Shown here piece after piece: positions 35,412 through 43,201 of a DNA stretch of 64,000 nucleotides. Position 1 is the first letter of the stretch; every line of letters starts with the position of its first letter. This DNA comes from an uncultured Flavobacteriaceae bacterium (GTDB taxonomy: Bacteria > Bacteroidota > Bacteroidia > Flavobacteriales > Flavobacteriaceae), in assembly GCA_947500575.1 (NCBI GenBank), contig CANMSI010000001.1, positions 930,001 through 994,000 on the forward strand, read 5' to 3'. The notes under the pieces are model-generated. The model was not told the DNA's origin. It worked only from the letters and a program-made list of their open reading frames with translations, and made no database searches. The position numbers were made by a program, and so were the translations under genes.

Positions 35412-35797
35412 TGGAAACAATTCATAAAATCGGTAGAAGAAAAACAGCCGTTGCGCGTATTTACCTTACAGAAGGAAAAGGAAATATAACGGTTAACAAA
35501 AGAGATTTAAATGATTATTTCACTACCGCTACATTACAATACAAAGTAAGACAGCCTTTTGCTTTAACAGGTAACGAAGATAGTTATGATGTAAAAGTGA
35601 ATGTATATGGAGGTGGTATTACTGGGCAAGCAGAAGCAATTCGTTTGGCATTATCTAGAGCTATGTGTGAGATTGATGAGGAACACAGAGTTGTATTAAA
35701 GCCAGAAGGTTTACTTACAAGAGACCCAAGAATGGTGGAACGTAAGAAATTTGGACAGAAGAAAGCTCGTAAGAAATTCCAGTTCTCTAAACGTTAA
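35411..35797 (+). CDS. rpsI: 30S ribosomal protein S9
   Basis: This 128-residue protein has the S9 features: IGRRKTAVARIYL near the N-terminus, VYGGGITGQAEAIRLALSRA, and a basic C-terminus GLLTRDPRMVERKKFGQKKA ending in KFQFSKR, the tail that reaches the P-site tRNA. It overlaps rplM by one base and ends at a strong terminator. Confidence 0.98.
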   Translation: METIHKIGRRKTAVARIYLTEGKGNITVNKRDLNDYFTTATLQYKVRQPFALTGNEDSYDVKVNVYGGGITGQAEAIRLALSRAMCEIDEEHRVVLKPEGLLTRDPRMVERKKFGQKKARKKFQFSKR

Positions 35798-35804
35798 GAA
35801 TCAC

Positions 35805-35835
35805 CATACCATCTTAACGGATGGTATGTTTTTTT
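35805..35835 (+). terminator. Terminator of rplM-rpsI
   Basis: CATACCATC (35805-35813) pairs perfectly with GATGGTATG (35820-35828) around TTAACG, followed by seven T residues. Confidence 0.9.
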
Positions 35836-35862
35836 ATATTAATTAATAAAATACTGAAAAAA

Positions 35863-35930
35863 TGCTCAATAAGAGCAATCCTATTTTCAGTAGCAATCAA
35901 AGTTCATTGAAATACCCTTGTCATAGGGTA
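35863..35930 (+). promoter_or_regulatory. Hairpins in the rpsB upstream region, candidate leader RNA
   Basis: In the 298-bp gap between rpsI and rpsB there are two perfect small hairpins: TGCTC-AATAA-GAGCA at 35863-35877 and TACCCT-TGTCAT-AGGGTA at 35913-35930. Neither is followed by a T-run, so they are not terminators. They lie 166-233 bp upstream of the rpsB ATG. S2 leaders in several bacteria hold autoregulatory structures, which is why this is flagged. No full -7 element was found nearby. Confidence 0.3.
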
Positions 35931-36095
35931 AATTAAAAAAGTTGATTTCTCAAAAAGAATTCAGCAAGCTCTAAACATTAAAAATATACCATGTTTGGGG
36001 CAATTAGTTTAGCATCTAAATGCCAGAGGCTTATTCTATTAAGAATATACCACTCTAGTATTGCTAATTCAAAAGAACGTAAACTAAAATTAAAA

Positions 36096-37235
36096 ATGGC
36101 AAACAAAATTGAAGTAAAAGAATTATTAGAAGCTGGCGTACACTTTGGCCACCTTACAAGAAAATGGAATCCGAACATGGCTCCTTACATCTACATGGAG
36201 CGTAATGGAATACATGTAATTAACCTTTATAAGACCGTAGCAAAACTAGATGAAGCTAATGAAGCTTTGAAAAAGATTGCTGCTTCTGGAAGAAAAATAC
36301 TTTTCGTAGCTACCAAAAAACAGGCAAAAGACATTGTTGCCGAAAAAGTAGCAAACGTAAACATGCCGTATATTACAGAAAGATGGCCTGGAGGAATGTT
36401 AACAAACTTTGTTACCATTCGTAAAGCTGTTAAAAAAATGGCATCTATTGATCGTATGAAGAAAGATGGTACATTCAATACACTTTCTAAAAAAGAACGT
36501 TTGCAGGTAGATCGTTTAAGAGCAAAATTAGAAAAGAACTTGGGTTCTATTTCTGAAATGACACGTTTACCTGGCGCTTTATTTGTAGTAGATACCATGC
36601 GTGAGCATATTGCTGTAAAAGAAGCTCAGAAATTGAACATTCCTATTTTCGCAATGGTAGATACCAATTCTGATCCAAGACCAATTGATTATGTTATTCC
36701 ATCTAATGATGATGCATCTAAGTCAATTGAAGCTATTTTAACGCAGGTTACTGCTGCAGTTGCGGAAGGTTTAGCCGATCGAAAATCTGATAAACAAGCA
36801 GATAAAGAAGGGAAAGAAACCGCTCCAAAAGCAAGTGCAAAAGCTCCAGCTACACCGGCACCAACTGAAACAAAAGAGGCCGCTCCTGCTGCAGTAGTTG
36901 AAGAAACTCCGGCTATTGTGGAAGAGAAAGCTGCTGTTGTGGAAGAAGCTCCAAAGAAAGAAACGAAAGCTGAAACTGCGAAAGCAGACGATCTTACCAA
37001 AGTGGAAGGCGTTGGTCCCAAAGCAGCAGAAGCTCTTGTAAATGCCGGGATTGCTACTTTTGCTGATTTAGCAAAATCGAAGCCAGAAAAGGTAAAAGAA
37101 ATTCTAACAGAAGCTAGTTCTAGAATGGCACATTTAGATCCAACTTCATGGCCAAAACAAGCTCAAATGGCTGCTGATGGTAAATGGGATGAGCTTAAGG
37201 AATGGCAAGACAATACAAAAGGGGGCGTAGAATAA
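36096..37235 (+). CDS. rpsB: 30S ribosomal protein S2 with long C-terminal extension
   Basis: The start at 36096 (MANKIEVKELLEAGVHFGHL) is the conserved S2 N-terminus; a frame extending 35 codons upstream has no S2-like sequence. Residues 1 to about 232 are a normal S2 core (TRKWNPNMAPYIYMERNGIH, ITERWPGGMLTNFVTIRK, NIPIFAMVDTNSDPRPIDYV). The protein then continues to 379 residues. An Ala/Glu/Lys/Pro/Thr/Val-rich linker (about 235-297) leads into a compact domain at 298-379 with VEGVGPKAAEALVNAGIATF, a helix-hairpin-helix-type motif, and a Trp-rich end. That tail resembles the one on ActC in this window. It is co-directional with tsf, 98 bp away. Confidence 0.96.
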   Translation: MANKIEVKELLEAGVHFGHLTRKWNPNMAPYIYMERNGIHVINLYKTVAKLDEANEALKKIAASGRKILFVATKKQAKDIVAEKVANVNMPYITERWPGGMLTNFVTIRKAVKKMASIDRMKKDGTFNTLSKKERLQVDRLRAKLEKNLGSISEMTRLPGALFVVDTMREHIAVKEAQKLNIPIFAMVDTNSDPRPIDYVIPSNDDASKSIEAILTQVTAAVAEGLADRKSDKQADKEGKETAPKASAKAPATPAPTETKEAAPAAVVEETPAIVEEKAAVVEEAPKKETKAETAKADDLTKVEGVGPKAAEALVNAGIATFADLAKSKPEKVKEILTEASSRMAHLDPTSWPKQAQMAADGKWDELKEWQDNTKGGVE

Positions 37236-37272
37236 GCTTCCAAACATATTTTAAACTAAATATTAATTTAAC

Positions 37273-37316
37273 ATTGCCCTAAAAGATATCTCATAATGAG
37301 ATTTAAAATGGGCAAT
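37273..37316 (+). promoter_or_regulatory. Nested hairpin between rpsB and tsf
   Basis: The outer arms ATTGCCC (37273-37279) and GGGCAAT (37310-37316) pair perfectly and enclose a second perfect pair, ATCTCAT (37288-37294) and ATGAGAT (37296-37302), around one A. The element ends 17 bp before the tsf start codon and has no T-run. It could protect or process the transcript, or adjust the EF-Ts to S2 ratio. Confidence 0.5.
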
Positions 37317-37333
37317 ATTAAAACTTTTATAAC

Positions 37334-38299
37334 ATGGTAAAGATTACCGCCGCAGAAGTAAACAAATTAAGAAAAGCAACCGGTGCAGGAATGATGGACT
37401 GCAAAAACGCTTTAGTAGAGGCCGAAGGAGATTTTGACAAAGCCATAGAAGTACTTCGTAAAAAAGGACAAAAAGTAGCTGCAAAGAGAGCAGATAGAGA
37501 ATCCTCTGAAGGAGCTGCAATTGCTAAAGTTAATGCCGACAATACTGTTGGTGTTGCAATTGTTCTAGGATGCGAAACAGATTTCGTTGGGAAAAACGAA
37601 AACTTTGTTGCCTTAGCAAATCAACTGGCAGAAATTGCATTGAACTACAGTAATAAGGAAGAGTTCTTAGCTGCTGATTTTGGTGGAATAAGTGTGGCTG
37701 ATAAATTGGTTGAGCAGACGGGTGTTATTGGTGAAAAATTAGAAATCAACGCTTTCGAAAAATTGGAAGCTCCATATGTAGGTTCCTATGTTCACATCAA
37801 CAAAATTGCCGCATTAGTAGGTTTATCTGCAAAGGTAGATGCTGCAGATGTTTTAGCAAAAGACCTGTCTATGCAAGTAGCTTCTATGGGAGCCACTACG
37901 CTATCTTATAAAGATTTTGACCCTGCTTATGTAGCGGCTGAAACGGAGGCTCGTATCGCGGTTATCGAAAAAGATAATATTGAGTTGGGACGTTTGGGAA
38001 AAACGCTTAAAAATGTACCCCAGTACATTTCTATGGCGCAGCTAACAGACGACGTTCTTGCCAAGGCAGAGGAAGATGCGAAAGCACAATTAAAAGCAGA
38101 AGGTAAACCAGAACAAATATGGGATAAAATTCTTCCTGGAAAAATGGAGCGTTTTATTTCTGATAACACCACTTTAGATCAGGAACAATGTTTATTGGAT
38201 CAGAACTTTATCAAAGATGAGAAAATGAATGTTGCATCTTACGTTTCATCTCATGGGGATGTTTCGGTATCGGATTTTAAACGTGTTTCTTTAGGATAA
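37334..38299 (+). CDS. tsf: Translation elongation factor EF-Ts
   Basis: EF-Ts (321 residues) exchanges GDP for GTP on EF-Tu. The UBA-like N-terminal domain (about 1-55) has the signature KITAAEVNKLRKATGAGMMD and CKNALVEAEGDFDKAIEVLR. The core then carries RESSEGAAIAKVNADNTVGV and GCETDFVGKNENFVALANQL, with the coiled-coil and C-terminal subdomain to the end (SSHGDVSVSDFKRVSLG). Length is slightly over the usual 275-300, as in other Bacteroidota. It follows rpsB and ends at a perfect terminator. Confidence 0.97.
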   Translation: MVKITAAEVNKLRKATGAGMMDCKNALVEAEGDFDKAIEVLRKKGQKVAAKRADRESSEGAAIAKVNADNTVGVAIVLGCETDFVGKNENFVALANQLAEIALNYSNKEEFLAADFGGISVADKLVEQTGVIGEKLEINAFEKLEAPYVGSYVHINKIAALVGLSAKVDAADVLAKDLSMQVASMGATTLSYKDFDPAYVAAETEARIAVIEKDNIELGRLGKTLKNVPQYISMAQLTDDVLAKAEEDAKAQLKAEGKPEQIWDKILPGKMERFISDNTTLDQEQCLLDQNFIKDEKMNVASYVSSHGDVSVSDFKRVSLG

Positions 38300-38320
38300 T
38301 TTATAACCCGAACAGTTTAA

Positions 38321-38352
38321 AAAACGCGACACTTATGGTGTCGCGTTTTTTT
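38321..38352 (+). terminator. Terminator of rpsB-tsf
   Basis: AAAACGCGACAC (38321-38332) pairs with GTGTCGCGTTTT (38338-38349) around TTATG, followed by a T-run. The A-run on the left also lets it work for the convergent serine hydrolase gene. Confidence 0.9.
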
Positions 38353-38405
38353 ATTCCTTGAAATTAGTTTCCTTCAATTTTCATCAGGTCAATAGCCGCA
38401 GTAAC

Positions 38406-39812
38406 TTAGTTTTTTTGCTCCAGCTTCTTTAGCTGTTCTATTCCATGTTGATTTTCAGGGTTGAGTGTCACAGATTTTTTATAGTTTCTAATCGCATTTG
38501 AAGTATCTCCCCTTGTCTCATAGCCCTCTGCCAAACTATCCCATACATTCCAGGAAAGGGGATGTTCTTCCGTATTTAACGTAAATACTTTTATGGCTTT
38601 GGCCAGCTGATTTCTTCGCATCATTTCATAACCTAGGGAGTTCAGTATTTCTTCAAATGCCGCCTCGGGATATCTTTTTTTATTTGCTCGGTAACTTACC
38701 AAAGCTGCCTCCACTGAGGTATTTAATAGTTGCTCTTCCATGTCAGTTCTTATGGAAATACTTCGATTGATCAGCTCCGCATCTACCAATCCTGCTATAT
38801 ACATACTAGCCCTATTTACTCCCGAAAAATACCGATAACCTGTAGTAAGGAATATTACGGTAAGATCCTTGGTTTTAAACTTTCTTAAACTCACTATTGT
38901 ACCTCCAGAAAAGCCAACATACGGAGTATTATTTATACTTCCTACCTCCCAACTGTATGCAAATGGGTGTTCATTTTTATAGGTAAAAGGGGTCCACATT
39001 TTTGCTTTGGTTTCGGGCTTCATAAAACCATCCGCATCCAGACGCTTATTCCATGCTATAAATGTATCTAAAGTAAGAGCAATTCCGGCTGCTCCGTACA
39101 TATATTCTGGAACATCAAAGTCTTTTACCTCCAGCACTCCTTCTTCATTTGGAAAATATTCCAATGCTCTATGTCCAGCCGTCTTATCTTGGGCAAAGGC
39201 TAGTAATTGCTTGCTCCCGTTAAACTGTCCTTTAAGAATATAATCTTCAAAGCTAGCTTCCGTTACGGTCTTAATAATACGGTTTAAAAGCCAAAAGTTA
39301 GTCTGATTGTACCTAAATTGATCTCCAGGCTGAAACTCTATTTCAGCGGCAAATACTTGTTCTCTATGTTTTTCCTCACTATCTGCCTCAAAGCGAACCA
39401 TATCTGGCAATCCGGATGAATGCGTAAGCAAATGCTTTATTTGAATTTGCCGCCAAGCTTCTGGCAAATCTTTTAAATACATACTTAAAACATCATCTAG
39501 CGCTAATTTATCTTCCTCTATGAGCTGAAATACAGCCGTTGACACAAAAACTTTTGACAATGAATGCAGTTTAAATAACGTATTCTTTGTCACCGGAGTT
39601 TTATTCTCTAAATCGGATAGTCCATAATAATTTTGATAGCGCACCTCCCCATTTTGAAGGACAGCTACAGCAGCTCCAGGAATTTTATAGCGGTCCATAA
39701 CAGCTGTTATATACCCATCTATTTCCTTATTCACTGTTCTATCATTATAAGTTTGCGCTACACTGGAGTATGTTAAAAAAAAGACGGCGATATAGCTTAA
39801 TACTAATCTCAT
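38406..39812 (-). CDS. Beta-lactamase-fold serine hydrolase with C-terminal TPR
   Basis: This 468-residue protein has a signal peptide (MRLVLSYIAVFFLTYSSVAQ). A class C beta-lactamase/PBP4*-like domain follows (about 25-345), with IPGAAVAVLQNGEVRYQ and the nucleophile motif SLSK (Ser84, Lys87). The second motif appears as YNQTN rather than the usual YxN spacing, and VGFSGGTI stands in the HxG/KTG position. After about 390 come one or two TPR-like repeats (WDSLAEGYETRGDTSNAIRN). Such proteins are esterases or peptidases in the periplasm; true beta-lactamase activity is unlikely. It is followed by the tsf terminator on the opposite strand and stands alone. Confidence 0.87.
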   Translation of the reverse strand: MRLVLSYIAVFFLTYSSVAQTYNDRTVNKEIDGYITAVMDRYKIPGAAVAVLQNGEVRYQNYYGLSDLENKTPVTKNTLFKLHSLSKVFVSTAVFQLIEEDKLALDDVLSMYLKDLPEAWRQIQIKHLLTHSSGLPDMVRFEADSEEKHREQVFAAEIEFQPGDQFRYNQTNFWLLNRIIKTVTEASFEDYILKGQFNGSKQLLAFAQDKTAGHRALEYFPNEEGVLEVKDFDVPEYMYGAAGIALTLDTFIAWNKRLDADGFMKPETKAKMWTPFTYKNEHPFAYSWEVGSINNTPYVGFSGGTIVSLRKFKTKDLTVIFLTTGYRYFSGVNRASMYIAGLVDAELINRSISIRTDMEEQLLNTSVEAALVSYRANKKRYPEAAFEEILNSLGYEMMRRNQLAKAIKVFTLNTEEHPLSWNVWDSLAEGYETRGDTSNAIRNYKKSVTLNPENQHGIEQLKKLEQKN

Positions 39813-39857
39813 TTTCTTGTATTTAAGGTTGATTTATCGTTGGATATAAGCAGGTCC

Positions 39858-39900
39858 ATAGCATGGCGGCCTAAAAGCCGGCCGCCTCGTGCGATGCTAT
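39858..39900. repeat. Unusual GC-rich nested hairpin
   Basis: GGCGGCC (39865-39871) and GGCCGCC (39880-39886) pair perfectly around TAAAAGCC. Outside them ATAGCAT (39858-39864) pairs with ATGCTAT (39894-39900), with TCGTGCG unpaired on one side. It lies between the DUF4097 operon's end and the serine hydrolase start. It is strikingly GC-rich for this AT-rich DNA. No T-run follows on either strand, so it is not a standard terminator. Confidence 0.65.
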
Positions 39901-39934
39901 CATTTATTTTGGGAATCTTTCCTTGGTATAATGC

Positions 39935-40759
39935 TTATTTGGCTCTAATTAAAATATCGCCATTCCATGTTTTAAATAGCATTTCGGGACCACCACCATT
40001 GATTTTTCCTTTAACCCATTGTTCTATTTTTACTCGATAAGTATCTGAAGATTTATTGGTGTTTACCACCGCCTTTTGGGGATCTACTGCAATATCAAAA
40101 TCAGTGAAAATTTCTCCTTGGTCTGATTTTGCTTTCACATCAGCTTTCAGTGCTTTTGGAAAAGTAATATCAATATCTCCATTAAAACTGCTGAAAGCCA
40201 TATTAGCACCAGCGCTGACTGTATTAAAGGTTACTTTCACATCACCATTGGTAGTATCTACAGAAGCAGACCCATCAACATTAGTAAGCGTAATATGACC
40301 GTTTGTATTGGTAATTTCCATTTCCCCTTTCACCCCTTCCACAGAAATATTTCCTCTATTTACAGTACTCAACTTTAATGAAAAATTGACAGGTACTTTA
40401 ATTTCCCAATCGGTTCTTCTATTGTGCTGTTCATTAATAATTCGGACCGTATTATTACGTTCCTCGCCACTAACCGCCAAAGAAGTATTTCCAATGCGTT
40501 TCATTCCATTGTTAGTTGTTTTCTTTTTAGATTTCTGTTCAGACATAGAAGCTTTTACGATTACCTCTGCACCTTCATAACCTATAACATTTATAGAACC
40601 TGTGATTTGGCTTAAAATTAATTTACCTGGACTAGACGGATTACTCAATGGTACCGTAAACAATTCTACACTTTCTTCTTGGCTCATTGCAGCACCGCCC
40701 AACAGGAATGCTACTACCACTATTATTTGCTTTATATTTTTCATAATACTAAATTTCAT
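39935..40759 (-). CDS. DUF4097-type exported beta-strand repeat protein, distal gene of sigma-factor operon
   Basis: This 274-residue protein has a signal peptide (MKNIKQIIVVVAFLLGGAAM, cleavage after SQ). The ATG at 40759 overlaps the preceding stop as ATGA, and an internal ATG at 40744 would also yield the signal. The mature part is a run of short strands of the DUF4097 type: NRGNISVEGVKGEMEI, NTNGHITLTNVDGS, DTTNGDVKVTF and FNGDIDITFPKALKAD. This gives a beta-helix or stacked-sheet fold found in envelope proteins. It ends FKTWNGDILIRAK. It is a paralog of its upstream neighbour. The two share the pattern but are well diverged. Confidence 0.85.
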   Translation of the reverse strand: MKFSIMKNIKQIIVVVAFLLGGAAMSQEESVELFTVPLSNPSSPGKLILSQITGSINVIGYEGAEVIVKASMSEQKSKKKTTNNGMKRIGNTSLAVSGEERNNTVRIINEQHNRRTDWEIKVPVNFSLKLSTVNRGNISVEGVKGEMEITNTNGHITLTNVDGSASVDTTNGDVKVTFNTVSAGANMAFSSFNGDIDITFPKALKADVKAKSDQGEIFTDFDIAVDPQKAVVNTNKSSDTYRVKIEQWVKGKINGGGPEMLFKTWNGDILIRAK

Positions 40760-41625
40760 ATTTTCTTAATAATTACGTCTCCATTGAGCGTTTCAAAACT
40801 GTGATCTAAGGCCCCACTTCCCACCTGCACTATTGGCTTTGCTTCAAAAGTGTATTTTGCTTTAGTGCCACCACTTCCTTCATTTTTACTGGTTCTGGTA
40901 TATTGCTTTTCGATATCAAAATTGGTATACAGCTCTCCATTCATACTTTTAAAAGCAATAGCTGCTGATAGGTTCTTTTGATATTTAATATTGATATCTC
41001 CGTTTAATGCATAATATTTAGAAGGTCCTTTGGGGTTGCTTGCATATGAAACATTCACCTCACCGTTAATTGCATTTACATCGGTCTGCCCTGTAATATT
41101 ATTTAAAGTAATATGCCCATTAACATTAACAGCCTTGATAAAATCGCCTTCAGTATTACGCACCTCCACATCTCCATGATTTACCGTACTTACTTCCACT
41201 TTAATGTACTTAGGCACTCTTACAGTAAAATTAAGCAAGTGATCATACTCAGGATTATAAGGGCTATTACAATTTGCAGAAGTTATACTACCATTTTTAA
41301 ATACTAAATTAGGAGCTTCTGGATAGACGATGACTTTGTTTCCAGTGCGTTCTAATTTAATTCCTATTTCTCGCTTCCCTAATTCTAACTTCTCCGTATT
41401 TCTTGCCATTATAGTTTTTTCTACCGATAATTGAATGGTACTACCTTCATAACCTTCAAGAGTAATACTCCCATTAAGATTCTGCAATACCAAGGTATTA
41501 TCTGAGCCTTTGCTATCAAAAGACATTTCCTTTTTAATGGTTTCTGTAAACTTTTTTTCTTGTGCTTTTGCACCCTGTATTCCAATCATTCCGATGAGAA
41601 ATACACTGCATACTAATTGTTTCAT
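40756..41625 (-). CDS. DUF4097-type exported beta-strand repeat protein, proximal gene
   Basis: This 289-residue protein has a signal peptide (MKQLVCSVFLIGMIGIQGAK, cleavage after AQ). It shares with its downstream paralog the DUF4097 strands: VLQNLNGSITLEGYEG, VSTVNHGDVEVRNTEG, VNVNGHITLNNITGQ, INGEVNVSYA, LNGDINIKYQKNLSA and a C-terminal FETLNGDVIIKKI. The repeated xNGDIxI-type unit probably gives stacked beta strands. Families of this type occur as exported proteins downstream of ECF sigma factor modules in Bacteroidota. The gap to the anti-sigma-like gene is 29 bp, so it belongs to that operon. Confidence 0.85.
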   Translation of the reverse strand: MKQLVCSVFLIGMIGIQGAKAQEKKFTETIKKEMSFDSKGSDNTLVLQNLNGSITLEGYEGSTIQLSVEKTIMARNTEKLELGKREIGIKLERTGNKVIVYPEAPNLVFKNGSITSANCNSPYNPEYDHLLNFTVRVPKYIKVEVSTVNHGDVEVRNTEGDFIKAVNVNGHITLNNITGQTDVNAINGEVNVSYASNPKGPSKYYALNGDINIKYQKNLSAAIAFKSMNGELYTNFDIEKQYTRTSKNEGSGGTKAKYTFEAKPIVQVGSGALDHSFETLNGDVIIKKI

Positions 41626-41654
41626 GTGATTGATTTTGATGATGAATAAACTCT

Positions 41655-42464
41655 TTATATAATAGTTTCAATAGAGCGCTCTATTTGTTGTATTACCGTG
41701 GTATCTAATTCTTTTGTTCGCATAAGTTTTCTAAAAGGCTCAATAGATTTCTTTTCTTGTAAAGCAACCATTAGGTTTGCAAGTGTTACCTGCAAGATGG
41801 GCGATTCTTGTTTTACAATAGATTGTACTAAACCTTCTCTAACTAAGGGGTTATCTACATATTTTATTAAAGACTCAATAGCAGCCAAACGAACATTTAC
41901 ATTTGGATCATTATTCAAGGTTTTTAATAACGCATTCACCACTTTATCATCTACCTTTTCAAACTTATTGGCCTCGCTCACTCCTTGCAAACGTTGGTTG
42001 GCAGAAGGCTGCTCTAATAAGGTTAGTACCAACTTCTCTCGTACTTGTTTTGTTTCAGAAGTTGAAGCCATTTCTGAACTTGCATCAACTTCAGTGGCGC
42101 CATTTCTAAAAAAATATCCTAATGTTAATCCAAGAATAAGAACCAAAGCACCATATGCCAATTTAGACTGTACCAGGCTATCCATTCCTTGCCTAATACC
42201 CATTTGCAGTTTCTTGTACCATGGAATTTTATCATTCTTTTCCGTTGCGTTTGATAGCATCTCAAAAAACTGCGTATCCATTTTCTCCGAAGGCTCTGGG
42301 ACTTCCAAGGCATTTAGTTGCTCCCAACTAGATAGCAACACATCAAATTGCTTCTGATACTCCTCATTATCTGTTAGAAACTTTTCAAATCTTTGTATGC
42401 TTGCTTCGTCCAATTCCCCAGACAAATAATCCATCACCCATATTTCAAACTGCGTTGTATCCAT
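41655..42464 (-). CDS. Anti-sigma-like membrane protein with HEAT repeats
   Basis: This 269-residue protein resembles a membrane anti-sigma factor. A short cytoplasmic N-terminus (1-98) contains WVMDYLSGELDEASIQRFEK, the helical pattern of zinc-less anti-sigma domains. One membrane helix lies at about 102-119 (LAYGALVLILGLTLGYFF). The part beyond the membrane (about 145-269) has HEAT-like repeats (VRLAAIESLIKYVDNPLVRE, LQVTLANLMVALQEKKS). No zinc ligands of the HxxxCxxC type are present. It starts 4 bp after the sigma factor gene, so it is very likely that sigma factor's regulator. How it senses a signal is unknown. Confidence 0.75.
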   Translation of the reverse strand: MDTTQFEIWVMDYLSGELDEASIQRFEKFLTDNEEYQKQFDVLLSSWEQLNALEVPEPSEKMDTQFFEMLSNATEKNDKIPWYKKLQMGIRQGMDSLVQSKLAYGALVLILGLTLGYFFRNGATEVDASSEMASTSETKQVREKLVLTLLEQPSANQRLQGVSEANKFEKVDDKVVNALLKTLNNDPNVNVRLAAIESLIKYVDNPLVREGLVQSIVKQESPILQVTLANLMVALQEKKSIEPFRKLMRTKELDTTVIQQIERSIETII

Positions 42465-42468
42465 AGCT

Positions 42469-43023
42469 TTATCTTTTTTCTAATTGCATAAAAACGGTTC
42501 TTAAATCTTTCAAAGCTCTATGCGCTTTTACCTTTGCTGCTCCTTCGCTACATCCTAAAATTTCACCGATTTCACTAAATTTCATTTCCTTGTATTTACT
42601 TAATACCAACACTTCTCTTTTTTCCGGAGGCAATAAATTCATGGCTCTTTGAACCGTTGAAATAACATCTTTTCTGTCTTGTTCGCTATTGGTGTCCTTT
42701 GAATCTTGAAGCTTAAAAGAAATAGAAGAGAGGTCGTTGGTTTCCCTATTATTCTTATTCTTTTTAAAATGATCGTAATTCACATTCCTTGCCATTCTAA
42801 ACATCCATGCTGTAAAAGAACCTTCTCCGGTATAGGTATGTTTGTACTTTAATATGCGTACAAACACATTTTGAACCAGATCTTCGCTTAACGAAGGATT
42901 GCTATTCATGTTATAGAAAAAACCAAACAACCTTTTTTTATGCCGTTCATATAACAGTCCCAAGGTATTAAGATCCCCAGATTTCACTTTTAGCATTAAT
43001 GCGTTGTCAGTTAGTGCTTGCAT
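42469..43023 (-). CDS. ECF RNA polymerase sigma factor
   Basis: This 184-residue ECF sigma-70 protein shows region 2 (about 20-90: LLYERHKKRLFGFFYNMN, DLVQNVFVRILKYKHTY, FTAWMFRMARNVNYDHFKKN). Region 4 is at about 115-175 (LLPPEKREVLVLSKYKEMKF, EIGEILGCSEGAAKVKAHRA). There is no sigma 3 or 1.1 part. It is the first gene of the operon with the HEAT-repeat anti-sigma-like gene and two DUF4097 genes, so those are likely its direct targets or autoregulatory partners. It is divergent from pyrH. Confidence 0.93.
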   Translation of the reverse strand: MQALTDNALMLKVKSGDLNTLGLLYERHKKRLFGFFYNMNSNPSLSEDLVQNVFVRILKYKHTYTGEGSFTAWMFRMARNVNYDHFKKNKNNRETNDLSSISFKLQDSKDTNSEQDRKDVISTVQRAMNLLPPEKREVLVLSKYKEMKFSEIGEILGCSEGAAKVKAHRALKDLRTVFMQLEKR

Positions 43024-43172
43024 TATTATTTTAAGGTTTACAAAAGGGTAAACTGTATCTTTTAAAGAAGGTTACAAAAAAGATGAAATTTTTTTTAAGG
43101 TACTTCTTTTTAATCTGATAAATAATTAAAGGCATAAGAACATCCTTAAAGGCTAGCATAAATAATTTTGAC

Positions 43173-43180
43173 TATTTTTG
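43173..43180 (+). promoter_or_regulatory. Predicted -7 element of pyrH
   Basis: TATTTTTG matches TAnnTTTG exactly and lies 21 bp before the pyrH ATG. The -33 region lacks a clear TTG. Confidence 0.5.
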
Positions 43181-43201
43181 CGTTGACTTAACAGCACATA
43201 T

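Noticed and set aside
38406-39812. Calling the serine hydrolase a beta-lactamase resistance gene
   Set aside because: The fold matches, but the second motif is atypical and a TPR tail is attached. The broad esterase/peptidase family fits better.
41698-42357. A 219-residue plus-strand frame opposite the HEAT-repeat gene
   Set aside because: It lies entirely within a well-supported gene of a tight operon and looks like random Ser/Phe/Lys-rich sequence.
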